A stretch of 45,868 nt of DNA from NCBI RefSeq assembly GCF_001866645.1, contig NZ_MLYP01000047.1, positions 1 to 45,868 on the forward strand, given 5' to 3'. Shown in pieces: positions 1 through 8,956 of this stretch (positions are counted from its first letter, which is position 1; each line of letters starts with the position of its first letter). A program made the position numbers and the translations under genes. The stretch comes from Streptomyces colonosanans. GTDB taxonomy: Bacteria; Actinomycetota; Actinomycetes; Streptomycetales; Streptomycetaceae. The notes beneath the pieces were generated by a model, which saw nothing but the letters and a program-made list of their open reading frames with translations, was not told the origin of the DNA and ran no database searches.

Positions 1-165
1 TTCCCGCTCTCGCGTTTCCCTTTCCGGCGGATCCGACTTTATCAGAGGTTTTGGGGCCGATTGACCGGCGTCCATTTCTGAATTGTCGGGGGCTTCTCGG
101 AATCAAGGTTCCGAAAGCGACTAGATACTCACTGTTACCGGTGGACTGGTCCACCTCTAGGCAAC
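1..165 (-). other. 5' leader of an rRNA operon running leftward out of the window
   Basis: On the minus strand this stretch carries the conserved leader elements of Streptomyces rrn operons. TCTGATAAAGTCGG lies at 46-33 and CCGCCGGAAAGGGAAACGCG at 30-11. From memory, these sit a few hundred bases upstream of 16S rRNA in Streptomyces. The 16S gene itself would lie beyond position 1. A minus-strand promoter just upstream (172-200) supports this reading. A small hairpin (CGGAA...TTCCG, about 96-115) and a perfect palindrome (140-155) lie within the predicted transcript. No protein gene is supported here. The assignment is by recalled motif, not alignment. Confidence 0.75.
140..155. repeat. Perfect palindrome just downstream of the rrn promoter
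   Basis: GGTGGAC-TG-GTCCACC forms a perfect 7+2+7 inverted repeat. It covers about +10 to +25 relative to the predicted rrn start. It could be a protein-binding site or a short RNA hairpin. No function can be assigned from sequence alone. Confidence 0.5.
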
Positions 166-171
166 TGTTCG

Positions 172-200
172 AATCTACCTCCCCACTCGAACCGTGTCAA
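172..200 (-). promoter_or_regulatory. Vegetative (HrdB-type) promoter for the rRNA operon
   Basis: On the minus strand there is a perfect -35 hexamer TTGACA (200-195), a 17-base spacer, and a -10 hexamer TAGATT (177-172). The predicted start is near 165. This is a near-consensus promoter for the principal sigma factor, as expected for rrn. Streptomyces rrn operons usually have several tandem promoters. The TAAAGT inside the conserved leader block (43-38) could be a -10 of a further one, but I see no good -35 for it. Confidence 0.7.
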
Positions 201-274
201 CGGCTCCCGTGGGGCGAGAAGGAGACTAGCAGGTCAACGCCGGGAAACGCACATCTGACGAGGCCGTTCGCGCG

Positions 275-1282
275 TCAGGCCGCCGTGGGAAGTGTGGCGC
301 TGCGTTCCGCCGTCTCCACGTCGCCGCTGTCACCAGCCCGCGCCGCACGTCCGCCCAGGACATAGACGTACGTGAGGAAGGCCAGCTCAGCGATGACGCC
401 GACGCTCATCCGAGCCCAGGTCGGCAGGCCGGACGGGGTCACGAAGCCCTCGATGGCGCCCGAGACGAACAGGACCAAGGCGAGGCCGATCGCCATGCCC
501 AGCGCGGCTCGGCCCTCCTCGGCCAGGGCGGTGCGGCGGGGACGGGGGCCGGGGTCGATCAGGGTCCAGCCGAGTCGAAGCCCTGTGCCGGCGGCCACGA
601 AGACCGCCGTGAGTTCGAGAAGACCGTGCGGAAGGACCAGGCCCAGGAAGGTGTCGAGGCGGCCCGCCGACGACATCAGACCGATGCCCACCGCCAGGTT
701 GAGCATGTTGGTGAAGAGGACCAGGAGGACCGGAAGGCCCAGGAAGACACCGAAGACCAGGCACATCGCCGCGGCCTTGGCGTTGTTCGTCCACACCTGG
801 GCGGCGAAGGCAGCGGCGGGGTGGCTGGAGTAGTACGTCTCGTACTCGCCGCCGGGGCGGGTCAGGTCGCGCAGTTCGCCGGGCGCCGCGATTGAGGACT
901 GAACCTCCGGGTGGGTACCGATCCACCACCCGAGGAGTGCTGCCACCAGCGTGGAGAGCACCGCGGTGGTGATCCACCAGCGGCGCGAGCGGTAGACCGC
1001 GGCGGGGAATCCGTGCGTGAGGAACCGGGTGACGTCGCGCCACGAGGCGCGATGGGTACCTGTCACGGCACCACGCGCGCGTGCCACCAGTTGGCTGAGG
1101 CGGCCTGTGAGCTGGGGGTCCGGCGCGCTGGACTGGATCACGGAGAGATGTGTGGCGGTGCGTTGGTAGAGGGCGACCAGTTCGTCCGCCTCGGCTCCGG
1201 TCAGGCGGCGCTGGCGGCGCAACAGGGCTTCGAGGCGGTCCCACTTGGCGCGGTGGGCGGACACGAACACGTCGAGGTCCAT
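275..1282 (-). CDS. Stage II sporulation protein M (SpoIIM/DUF95) family membrane protein
   Basis: This is a 335-residue integral membrane protein. A soluble N-terminal part (1-100) is followed by membrane segments near 102-121, 170-200, 215-235, 260-282 and 292-312. The stretch NNAKAAAMCLVFGV (166-179) and the PHGLLEL motif (218-224) are typical of the SpoIIM/DUF95 family. In Bacillus SpoIIM is part of the septal peptidoglycan hydrolase complex. The actinobacterial relatives are widespread and usually sit beside an RDD-family gene, as here, and their role is not established. It is divergent from the RDD gene (132 bp apart). The ATG at 1282 follows an AGGA-like site. Downstream the rrn promoter reads in the same direction. 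Confidence 0.88.
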   Translation of the reverse strand: MDLDVFVSAHRAKWDRLEALLRRQRRLTGAEADELVALYQRTATHLSVIQSSAPDPQLTGRLSQLVARARGAVTGTHRASWRDVTRFLTHGFPAAVYRSRRWWITTAVLSTLVAALLGWWIGTHPEVQSSIAAPGELRDLTRPGGEYETYYSSHPAAAFAAQVWTNNAKAAAMCLVFGVFLGLPVLLVLFTNMLNLAVGIGLMSSAGRLDTFLGLVLPHGLLELTAVFVAAGTGLRLGWTLIDPGPRPRRTALAEEGRAALGMAIGLALVLFVSGAIEGFVTPSGLPTWARMSVGVIAELAFLTYVYVLGGRAARAGDSGDVETAERSATLPTAA

Positions 1283-1413
1283 GGGATGAGCTGCTCCTCG
1301 CCCTCTCGTCCTGCTCGTCCTGTATGTCAGCTTGTCGTACTGCCGTGACGCGATGCGCTCACAGCTTGGCAGACTGGCGGTTCTCGGGGTGGGCCAGGGG
1401 AAGGACAGCGGGT

Positions 1414-2436
1414 GTGAGTGAGCTAGTGACGGGTGAGGCGGTAGCGCTGGAAGTGCGCCCCGCGAAGCTGCCGAGCCGGGCGCTGGCCGTGTTGCTCGAC
1501 CTGGTGGTGACCATGGCCGCCTACGTCATCGTGGTGATCATCCTGGTGGCGTCCACGTCCGGGCTGGACGACGCCGCGCAGACGGCGGTGTCGATCGCGG
1601 CCTTCGTCCTCGTGCTGGTGGGTGGGCCGATCGCGGTGGAGACACTCAGCCACGGTCGTTCGCTGGGCAAGCTGGCCTGCGGGCTGCGCGTGGTGCGGGA
1701 CGACGGGGGGCCCATCCGCTTCCGGCACGCACTGGTCCGGGGCGCGATCGGGGCGGTCGAGATCCTGGCGACCTTCGGGGTCGTCGCCTGCATCGCCTCG
1801 CTGGTGTCCGCGCGGGGCCGACGGCTCGGTGACGTGTTCGCCGGAACACTGGTCGTACGGGAACGGGTGCCCGCGGGGCGTACCGGCTTCGTGCCCCCGC
1901 CACCGCCCTGGCTGTCCGGGCGGTTCTCCGAACTCGACCTTTCGGCGGTTCCGGACGGGTTGTGGCTGGCGATCCGGCAGTACCTGACGCGGATGCAGCA
2001 GCTGGATCCGCAGGTCGGCTGGACGATGGCGGAGCGTCTTGCCTCCGACCTGGCGGCGTGTACGGGGGCGCCGGCGCCGCACGGGGTGCCACCGGCCGCG
2101 TATCTGGCGGCCGTGGTGCAGGAGCGACAGGCGCGGGAGGCACGACGGGAATTCGGCCGCCGGGGTCAGGGGGAGAACGCGGGGGTACGCCCGCACGCCG
2201 GCCTCGTCGGATACGGGCCCCCACCGATGCAGCAGACCCCCGTCGCAGCGGCCGAGGCCGGTCCGTGGTCGGCCCCGGGCTCGAGCGTCCCGAGCCCGTC
2301 CGGACCGCCCGTTCAGCCGGAGACGTACGCGCAGCCCTGGGCGTCGGCGCCCGTCGCACCGCGGAGCCAGCAGCCCGCGGCGCCGCAGGCCGGTTCCTCG
2401 GACCAGGCCGCCACTGGGTTCGTGCCGCCTGCCTGA
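1414..2436 (+). CDS. RDD family membrane protein
   Basis: This is a 340-residue protein. The RDD domain covers about 15-150. It begins with the signature PSRALAVLLDL (R22, D29), has membrane segments near 24-45, 55-78 and 108-130, and ends with GRRLGDVFAGTLVV (135-148). A soluble tail of about 190 residues is rich in Pro, Ala and Gln and looks disordered after about 250. I chose the GTG at 1414, preceded by GGGGAAGGA at good spacing, over in-frame codons further upstream, because the conserved domain starts close to it. RDD proteins are membrane proteins of mostly unknown function, and some take part in ion transport. It pairs divergently with the SpoIIM-like gene, a common actinobacterial arrangement. 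Confidence 0.88.
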   Translation: MSELVTGEAVALEVRPAKLPSRALAVLLDLVVTMAAYVIVVIILVASTSGLDDAAQTAVSIAAFVLVLVGGPIAVETLSHGRSLGKLACGLRVVRDDGGPIRFRHALVRGAIGAVEILATFGVVACIASLVSARGRRLGDVFAGTLVVRERVPAGRTGFVPPPPPWLSGRFSELDLSAVPDGLWLAIRQYLTRMQQLDPQVGWTMAERLASDLAACTGAPAPHGVPPAAYLAAVVQERQAREARREFGRRGQGENAGVRPHAGLVGYGPPPMQQTPVAAAEAGPWSAPGSSVPSPSGPPVQPETYAQPWASAPVAPRSQQPAAPQAGSSDQAATGFVPPA

Positions 2437-2454
2437 CCTCTTCCCGGACTGCCG

Positions 2455-3069
2455 TCAGGTGAACGCCGACGGCGGTGACTCCAGGTGCTCCAGCTCGATG
2501 CCGGGCGCGGCCAGTACCACGTCGCCGGCGATGTGGACGGTGTGCCGCTCCCCGGTATCCAGGGCTGTGACCTGGTATTCGTCCACGATCAGGGGGGCGT
2601 TGTCAGTGGTGTGTGCTTCGCTTGTGATCAAGGCCCAGGACTGGTCCACGGTGAGGGGGGCGAGGACCGGATCCGTGAAGGAGACGAGGCGTACGCGTGT
2701 CGCGGAGGAAGAGGGGGTGAGGCGCAGCAGGCGAGCGGTGGCGACGAGGAACGCCGGGGACGTGCCGGTGAAGGCGTGAGCGCGGACATTGCCTTCGGTG
2801 GCGTGCGTTCCGGTGGGGTCGGTACGGACCCAGGTGACACCGTCGAGGGCGGCGCCCCGCACCTGCCAGCCTGCGGAGTGGAGTTCGAGGCGGATGGGAC
2901 GGCCGAGTTCGTCGAGGGCGAGGTCGACGGAGCCGGCGTGGTCCCCGGTGGGGGTGGTCAGCCGGGAGACGTAGCGCCAGCCGGAAGGACCGGGCGCGCA
3001 CTGGAAGTGTTCTTCGGCGAGGAGGGTGTGATCGTGCAGGTCGTGAAGCGAATAGCGGCCGCGGGGCAT
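2455..3069 (-). CDS. Hypothetical protein, probably beta-rich, no family recognised
   Basis: This is 204 residues if translation starts at the ATG at 3069 (AGGA lies 7 bases upstream). The reading frame stays open upstream, but that part overlaps the sahH terminator hairpin and looks unlike protein. I see no signal peptide or membrane segment. The central part (residues 45-75) alternates charged and hydrophobic residues around a GW and a WVRTDPTG motif and suggests an all-beta fold. It weakly recalls single-domain lipid-binding-like actinobacterial proteins, but I do not recognise a family. It lies downstream of sahH on the same strand, separated by a strong hairpin. It converges with the RDD gene, with 18 bp between stops. 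Confidence 0.7.
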   Translation of the reverse strand: MPRGRYSLHDLHDHTLLAEEHFQCAPGPSGWRYVSRLTTPTGDHAGSVDLALDELGRPIRLELHSAGWQVRGAALDGVTWVRTDPTGTHATEGNVRAHAFTGTSPAFLVATARLLRLTPSSSATRVRLVSFTDPVLAPLTVDQSWALITSEAHTTDNAPLIVDEYQVTALDTGERHTVHIAGDVVLAAPGIELEHLESPPSAFT

Positions 3070-3125
3070 GGTGGTCCTGGATCGTGACGGGCGGGTCCGG
3101 CCGGTCCGCCTGGCCCGGCCAAAGG

Positions 3126-3160
3126 GGCAGGCCCCCGGCACGGGGGTGCGGGGGCCTGCC
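3126..3160 (-). terminator. Strong hairpin terminator downstream of sahH
   Basis: GGCAGGCCCCCG (3126-3137) and CGGGGGCCTGCC (3149-3160) form a perfect 12-bp GC-rich stem with an 11-base loop. It lies 111 bases past the sahH stop and 57 bases before the next gene on the same strand. There is no T-tract, which is usual for Streptomyces terminators. Confidence 0.75.
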
Positions 3161-3270
3161 TCGGAACCTGTTGCCGAGGGGCACGTCCGGGTACGGGCGT
3201 GCTCACCACGTGGTGCGCGAGGCGCTCGCGTGAAGCCTGCGGCGTACGCGCGCCCCGGCGCCACAGGTGA

Positions 3271-4728
<1,458 letters not shown>

Positions 4729-5109
4729 TACGAGCTGCTCCTCGGGGGTCGGGTCGAGGTGGATAGGGCTGGTCTGCGCGACGACGGACACAGGGTGCCC
4801 GGCAAAGGACACACAGGCATGTCCACGTGCGCGCAGCGCAGTCCGTCGGAGGCCCTCTCTCCCTCGGCCGGCCCGTGCGGGGCCGCCCGACCGCCATCAG
4901 CAGCGACGTCTGGCTCCGTCCAAGCTACACCGGACGACCCCGCGCTCCCCAGTCCGCGTTTCAGGACGCCCGGCTGCTTCCGGCCTTTTCCGGCCGGGTC
5001 TTCGCGACATCGGCAGCACCGGGCTCGGCTTCGCGATCGGTGCACGGGCCCGTACCGCGACGGACGACTTCGCCGGTGTCGCCGCGGCCCGGGCAGGCAT
5101 AGGGGGTGG
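4729..5109 (-). promoter_or_regulatory. sahH upstream region, no gene
   Basis: These 381 bp separate the CDF transporter gene from sahH. Reading frames run through it on both strands but have no recognisable protein content. On the minus strand a TAGCTT hexamer near 4923-4928 could be a -10 element, but no -35 at standard spacing is convincing. I looked for the conserved cores of an S-adenosylhomocysteine riboswitch in the roughly 190-base putative leader and did not find them. Confidence 0.35.
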
Positions 5110-6084
5110 TCAGTGGGCGGCTGGGGACGGTCCCCCGGGCGTCGCCTCACGGTCCGGGCCCTTGGCCGCCGCCTCCTCGCTGTAGATGTCCGGTTCCAGG
5201 TAGATCACGCGGGCTATCGGGACGGCGGCGCGGATGCGGGCCTCGGCGGCGTCGATGGCGTTCGCGACCTCGGTGGCGGTGTCGTCGTGCTGGACGGCGA
5301 TCTTGGCGGCGACCAGCAGTTCCTCGGGGCCGAGGTGGAGCGTGCGCATGTGGATGACCCGGGTGACCGTGTCACCGTCGACGATCGCGGCCTCGATCTT
5401 TTTGACCTCCTCGACGCCTGCGGCCTCGCCGAGGAGCAGGGACTTGGTCTCGGCGGCGAGGACGAGGGCGATCAGGACGAGCAGGACGCCGATGCAGAGG
5501 GTGCCGATGCCGTCCCAGACGCCGTCACCGGTGAGCAGCGCAAGACCCACGCCGCCGAGCGCGAGAACCAGACCGATGAGCGCGCCGAAGTCCTCCAGGA
5601 GGACGACCGGCAGTTCGGGCGCTTTGGCGCGGCGGATGAACTGCGCCCAGGAGAGCTTGCCGCGCAGTTCGTTGGACTCCTTGATGGCCGTTCGGAACGA
5701 GAAGCCCTCGGCGATCACCGCGAAGAGGAGCACGCCCACCGGCCAGTACCAGTGCTCCAGTGCGTGCGGGTGCCGGATCTTCTCGTAGCCCTCGTAGATC
5801 GCGAACATGCCACCGACCGAGAACAGGACGATCGAGACGAGGAAGGCGTATATGTAGCGCTCACGGCCATAGCCGAAGGGGTGCTGCGGAGTCGCCTCAC
5901 GCTGGGCCCGCTTGCCGCCGATCAGCAGCAGGAACTGGTTGCCGGAGTCGGCCAGCGAGTGGACGCCCTCGGCGAGCATCGACGAGGAGCCGCTGAAGGC
6001 GAACGCCACGAACTTCGATGCCGCGATGGCGAGGTTGGCGCCCAGTGCCGCCACGATCGCTTTGGTGCCGCCTGACGCGCTCAT
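5110..6084 (-). CDS. Cation diffusion facilitator (CDF) transporter, ZnT9-like
   Basis: This is a 324-residue inner-membrane protein with about six predicted helices (near 9-30, 33-55, 80-98, 113-130, 160-180, 185-208) and a cytosolic C-terminal domain (about 215-305). The first metal-site motif is intact (HSLAD, H42 and D46). At the second site, helix 5, it reads LLEDFGAL (E164, D165) rather than the usual His/Asp pair. That E-D pattern is, as I recall, shared with the SLC30A9 (ZnT9)-like branch. Expected substrates are divalent cations exchanged against protons. It lies between manA and sahH on the same strand, 156 bp after manA, so possibly cotranscribed with manA. Specificity cannot be set from sequence. 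Confidence 0.9.
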   Translation of the reverse strand: MSASGGTKAIVAALGANLAIAASKFVAFAFSGSSSMLAEGVHSLADSGNQFLLLIGGKRAQREATPQHPFGYGRERYIYAFLVSIVLFSVGGMFAIYEGYEKIRHPHALEHWYWPVGVLLFAVIAEGFSFRTAIKESNELRGKLSWAQFIRRAKAPELPVVLLEDFGALIGLVLALGGVGLALLTGDGVWDGIGTLCIGVLLVLIALVLAAETKSLLLGEAAGVEEVKKIEAAIVDGDTVTRVIHMRTLHLGPEELLVAAKIAVQHDDTATEVANAIDAAEARIRAAVPIARVIYLEPDIYSEEAAAKGPDREATPGGPSPAAH

Positions 6085-6240
6085 GTGTTCGTGTTGTCCC
6101 TTCGTAGCCGTCCCACTTGGGACCCTTGTGAGTGCGTATGCCGTCCCGGGCTTTGCCCGCCCTTTGCCGGTGGGTCATTGTTGCAGCCCGGGCCGACGGC
6201 GGTATGCGGACCGGCGCAGCGACTGGGTGCGGCTTGGGCG

Positions 6241-7392
6241 TCAGACGACGACCGTGGCCCGGAAGACCGTGCCGGCCCCGGACACCTCGGCCTTCTCGTC
6301 GGCCGGTACGAAGACCGACTCGCCGGGGGTGAGGTCGTGTTCTCCCGCTCGTACGGAACCAGCCGTGCACAGCAGGATCTGCGGGGTCGCGCACGTGAGG
6401 TCGTGCGGGGCTGTGCCCTCCGGCAGGACGTACCGGGACAGGCGGAACTCGTCGATGGGGGTCTCGTAGACCGCCTCGCCCGAGGGCGAGGCCTCCGGAC
6501 GCAGCACGCCGGGGTCGTTCGCCTCGAAGCGGACGACGCGCAGCAGCTCGGGGACGTCGACGTGCTTGGGGGTCAGGCCGCAGCGCAGGACGTTGTCGGA
6601 GTTGGCCATGATCTCGACGCCGAGGCCGTCGAGGTAGGCGTGGGGGACGCCGGCGCCGAGGAACAACGCCTCGCCGGGGTGCAGCTGGACGTGGTTGAGC
6701 AGCATGGCGGCGATCACGCCGGGGTCGCCGGGGTAGTGGTGGGCGATGTCGGCGTACGGGGCGTAGGCGCCGCCCAGACGGACGCAGGCGGCCGCGACCT
6801 CGGTGACCGTGTGGGCCGTCTCTTCGGGGTCGGCGGTCAGCACGGCGGTGAGGACCTCGCGCAGCGCGGCGTCCTCGGGGTGTGCGTGCAGCAGGTCGAC
6901 GTAGGGCTTGAGGGAGTCGACGTCGAGGCCGGCAAGCAGGTCGGCGGCTTCTGCGGCGGTACGGAAGCCGCACAGGCCGTCGAACTCGGTGAGAGCGCAG
7001 ATCAGCTCGGGCTTGTGGTTGGCGTCCCTGTAATTGCGGTGGGGTGCATCGATGGGGATGCCGCGGGACTGCTCGTCCTCGTAGCCCTCCCTGGCCTGCT
7101 CCAGGTTGGGGTGCACCTGGAGGGAGAGCGGGGCCCCGGCGGCGAGGATCTTCAGCAGGAACGGCAACCGGGGGCCGAACCTGGCCACCGTCCGGCTCCC
7201 GAGCTCGCGTTCCGGTGCTTCGTGGATCACCTCGTCGAGCGGACCGCGCGCGGTGCGCGAGGGCGCTCCGGGATGGGCCCCCATCCACATCTCCGCCTGC
7301 GGCTCACCGGTCGGCTCCACGCCGAGGAGCCGCGGGATGGCGGTCGTCGAACCCCAGGCATAAGGGCGGATGGCGTTGTCGAGGCGGTCCAT
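6241..7392 (-). CDS. manA: Mannose-6-phosphate isomerase, class I
   Basis: This zinc enzyme interconverts fructose-6-phosphate and mannose-6-phosphate, the entry step to GDP-mannose for cell-wall and lipid mannosylation. It is 383 residues, normal for the type I family. The zinc ligands appear as QVHP (Q92, H94), HKPE (E129) and GVPHAY (H251). The catalytic arginine lies in NVLRCGLT (R270). WMGAHPGAPS (36-45) is the N-terminal family motif. It follows the SIS-domain gene by 62 bp and probably belongs to the same transcript as the Trm112-like and SIS genes. The order manB, SIS, manA is also what I recall from mycobacteria (pmmA, Rv3256c, manA). Confidence 0.95.
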   Translation of the reverse strand: MDRLDNAIRPYAWGSTTAIPRLLGVEPTGEPQAEMWMGAHPGAPSRTARGPLDEVIHEAPERELGSRTVARFGPRLPFLLKILAAGAPLSLQVHPNLEQAREGYEDEQSRGIPIDAPHRNYRDANHKPELICALTEFDGLCGFRTAAEAADLLAGLDVDSLKPYVDLLHAHPEDAALREVLTAVLTADPEETAHTVTEVAAACVRLGGAYAPYADIAHHYPGDPGVIAAMLLNHVQLHPGEALFLGAGVPHAYLDGLGVEIMANSDNVLRCGLTPKHVDVPELLRVVRFEANDPGVLRPEASPSGEAVYETPIDEFRLSRYVLPEGTAPHDLTCATPQILLCTAGSVRAGEHDLTPGESVFVPADEKAEVSGAGTVFRATVVV

Positions 7393-7454
7393 GGGTGTCT
7401 TTTCTCCCTACGTACGCCGCTCGGCGGATGCTGATCGGAAGGCGTGAGCCAAGA

Positions 7455-8582
7455 TCAGGCCCCCGAAGCGAGCGCCACGTAAACGGCGGCGAAATCCGTG
7501 ATGGCGATCAGCTCCGCGAGGGTCTCGAGGTCGTCCCCTTCCTCGGGTTCGAGTTCGCTGATCGCCGTGTCGTGACCGAGGGCCAGTTCGCGGGCAGCGG
7601 GAGCCGCGCTGAGGCCACTGATCGGGCGGTCGCGCAGGAGCACCACGCGCGCGTGGAGGGCTTGTGCCTCCTCGACTCGGTCACGGAAGAAGTCGTCGGG
7701 GTCGGCGCCCGCGGCGAGTGCACCGGAGAGCAGGACGCTGTGCGCGACCAGCGCCTCGGGCAGTTGCGCGGTGAGTGCGGGGCGGCCGGCCAGTTCCGCG
7801 AGCGCGGCGGCGAAGCGGCGGCCGGCCGGCGCAGCGGAGACGCCCTCCGTCCAGATCACCGGAAGGGCCTCAGCCAGCTCGGCGGCGAGGTTCTTGGCGG
7901 GATTGCCGTAGGTCGCAATGGCCGGACCGCAGCGCTCTGCGACGTGGTCGAGGCGGTCGGCGACCTTCGCCAGCGCGTCGGACGGCGCGGAGAGCAGCCC
8001 GGTGCGGTCGAGGAGGACGAGCAGCGGCGTGAGCAGGGCCCACAGGACGCCGGGCGCGGACGCGGCCAGGGGCTCCTCCTGCTCGTACGGGGCGGTCGCC
8101 ATCGGGACGAACAGGCCGTGGGAACCGGCCACCGCGTCCATGATCGGGGAGCGGGCGGGGGCCACGGCCACGACCGTGCAGCCACGCCGGTAGGCCTGGT
8201 CGACCAGGATCGACAGGCCGGGCTCGGTGCCGTCGGGTGTGGCGATCAGCAGGAGGTCGACGGGGCCGGCCCAGCCGGGCAGCTCCCAGCGCAGGGCGCC
8301 TGCAGCAGGAGCGACGCCTGTGGGATCGATCCGGAGGACCGGGCAGGCGGCGCCGGCGAGGGTGCCAAGCAGTTCGGCGACGCCCGCGGAGGCGGTGCCG
8401 GGGCCCGCGATGAGGACGGCGCGGGGACGCCCGTCGGGCTTCAGGTCGTTGATTCCCGCCTCGGCGGCGTGCCGCACGGCGGTACGGACCCGGGCACCCG
8501 CCTCGGCGGCACCGCGGAGCAGTGCGCGGCGGTCGGCGCGCGCGAGGGCATCGGGGTCGTCGAGCAGCGATTCGTCGAGCAT
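7455..8582 (-). CDS. SIS-domain protein, phosphoglucose/phosphomannose isomerase-like
   Basis: This is 375 residues from the ATG at 8582 (MLDESLLDD). Frame stays open for 164 more codons upstream, but that would run across the Trm112-like gene and the manB terminator, so I reject it. A sugar-isomerase (SIS) fold is suggested by the nucleotide-like turn AVLIAGPGTASAG in the N-terminal half and the paired C-terminal half ending near DPDDFFRDRVEEA. It resembles the bifunctional phosphoglucose/phosphomannose isomerase C-terminal region. In actinobacteria this gene sits between manB and manA, so it may act on a phosphosugar or regulate that pathway. The substrate has not, to my knowledge, been established. 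Confidence 0.85.
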   Translation of the reverse strand: MLDESLLDDPDALARADRRALLRGAAEAGARVRTAVRHAAEAGINDLKPDGRPRAVLIAGPGTASAGVAELLGTLAGAACPVLRIDPTGVAPAAGALRWELPGWAGPVDLLLIATPDGTEPGLSILVDQAYRRGCTVVAVAPARSPIMDAVAGSHGLFVPMATAPYEQEEPLAASAPGVLWALLTPLLVLLDRTGLLSAPSDALAKVADRLDHVAERCGPAIATYGNPAKNLAAELAEALPVIWTEGVSAAPAGRRFAAALAELAGRPALTAQLPEALVAHSVLLSGALAAGADPDDFFRDRVEEAQALHARVVLLRDRPISGLSAAPAARELALGHDTAISELEPEEGDDLETLAELIAITDFAAVYVALASGA

Positions 8583-8608
8583 GGGCGGCAGCCTCCGATC
8601 GCCGGGCG

Positions 8609-8779
8609 TTACGCGGGGCGGCGGGCCTCGTCGACGAGCAGGACCGGGATGCCGTCCCGTACGGGGTAGGCGAGGCCGCAGTCCTGGCCGGTGCAGACCA
8701 GCTCGTTCCCCTCCTCCTCGAGGGGGGAGTGGCACGCCGGGCAGGCGAGGATCTCCAGAAGGCCGGCTTCGAGCGGCAT
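8609..8779 (-). CDS. Trm112-family zinc-ribbon small protein
   Basis: This 56-codon gene begins with ATG at 8779 and stops with TAA at 8609. It starts MPLEAGLLEILACPACHS and carries two Cys pairs (C13, C16 and C29, C34), followed by AYPVRDGIPVLL. This is the classic Trm112/UPF0434 pattern. In eukaryotes Trm112 activates methyltransferases. Bacterial homologues are small, and several sit next to methyltransferase or sugar genes. It is 26 bp ahead of the SIS-domain gene in the same direction, so it is probably translated from the same message. An AGGGACC stretch lies before the ATG. Confidence 0.9.
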   Translation of the reverse strand: MPLEAGLLEILACPACHSPLEEEGNELVCTGQDCGLAYPVRDGIPVLLVDEARRPA

Positions 8780-8857
8780 GAAAGGTCCCTTCGGGGCTGG
8801 TGCGCTTGGCCTGGTCAGCGTACCGCTGTGGGGGCTGTCGCGGGGTTCGGGCGGGAT

Positions 8858-8888
8858 CCGGCTCCCCCTCCCGTGGAGGGGGAGCCGG
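8858..8888 (-). terminator. Hairpin terminator downstream of manB
   Basis: CCGGCTCCCCCTCC (8858-8871) pairs perfectly over 14 bp with GGAGGGGGAGCCGG (8875-8888), with a three-base loop. It lies 68 bases past the manB stop and 78 bases before the Trm112-like start. It suggests that manB transcription largely ends here and that the Trm112-SIS-manA genes may have their own promoter. Confidence 0.8.
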
Positions 8889-8956
8889 CGGCGATCGGGG
8901 GAAACGGCGGGAACGGGCTCGTCCCCGCGCGGCCGGGTCGCGTGGGCGGCGGAACG

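Noticed and set aside
51..365. A 104-codon plus-strand frame at the left edge
   Set aside because: It runs antisense across the rrn promoter and leader and into the end of the SpoIIM-like gene.
4729..4960. A possible S-adenosylhomocysteine riboswitch upstream of sahH
   Set aside because: The conserved cores of that riboswitch class could not be found in the minus-strand leader. Only isolated GC-rich pieces match.
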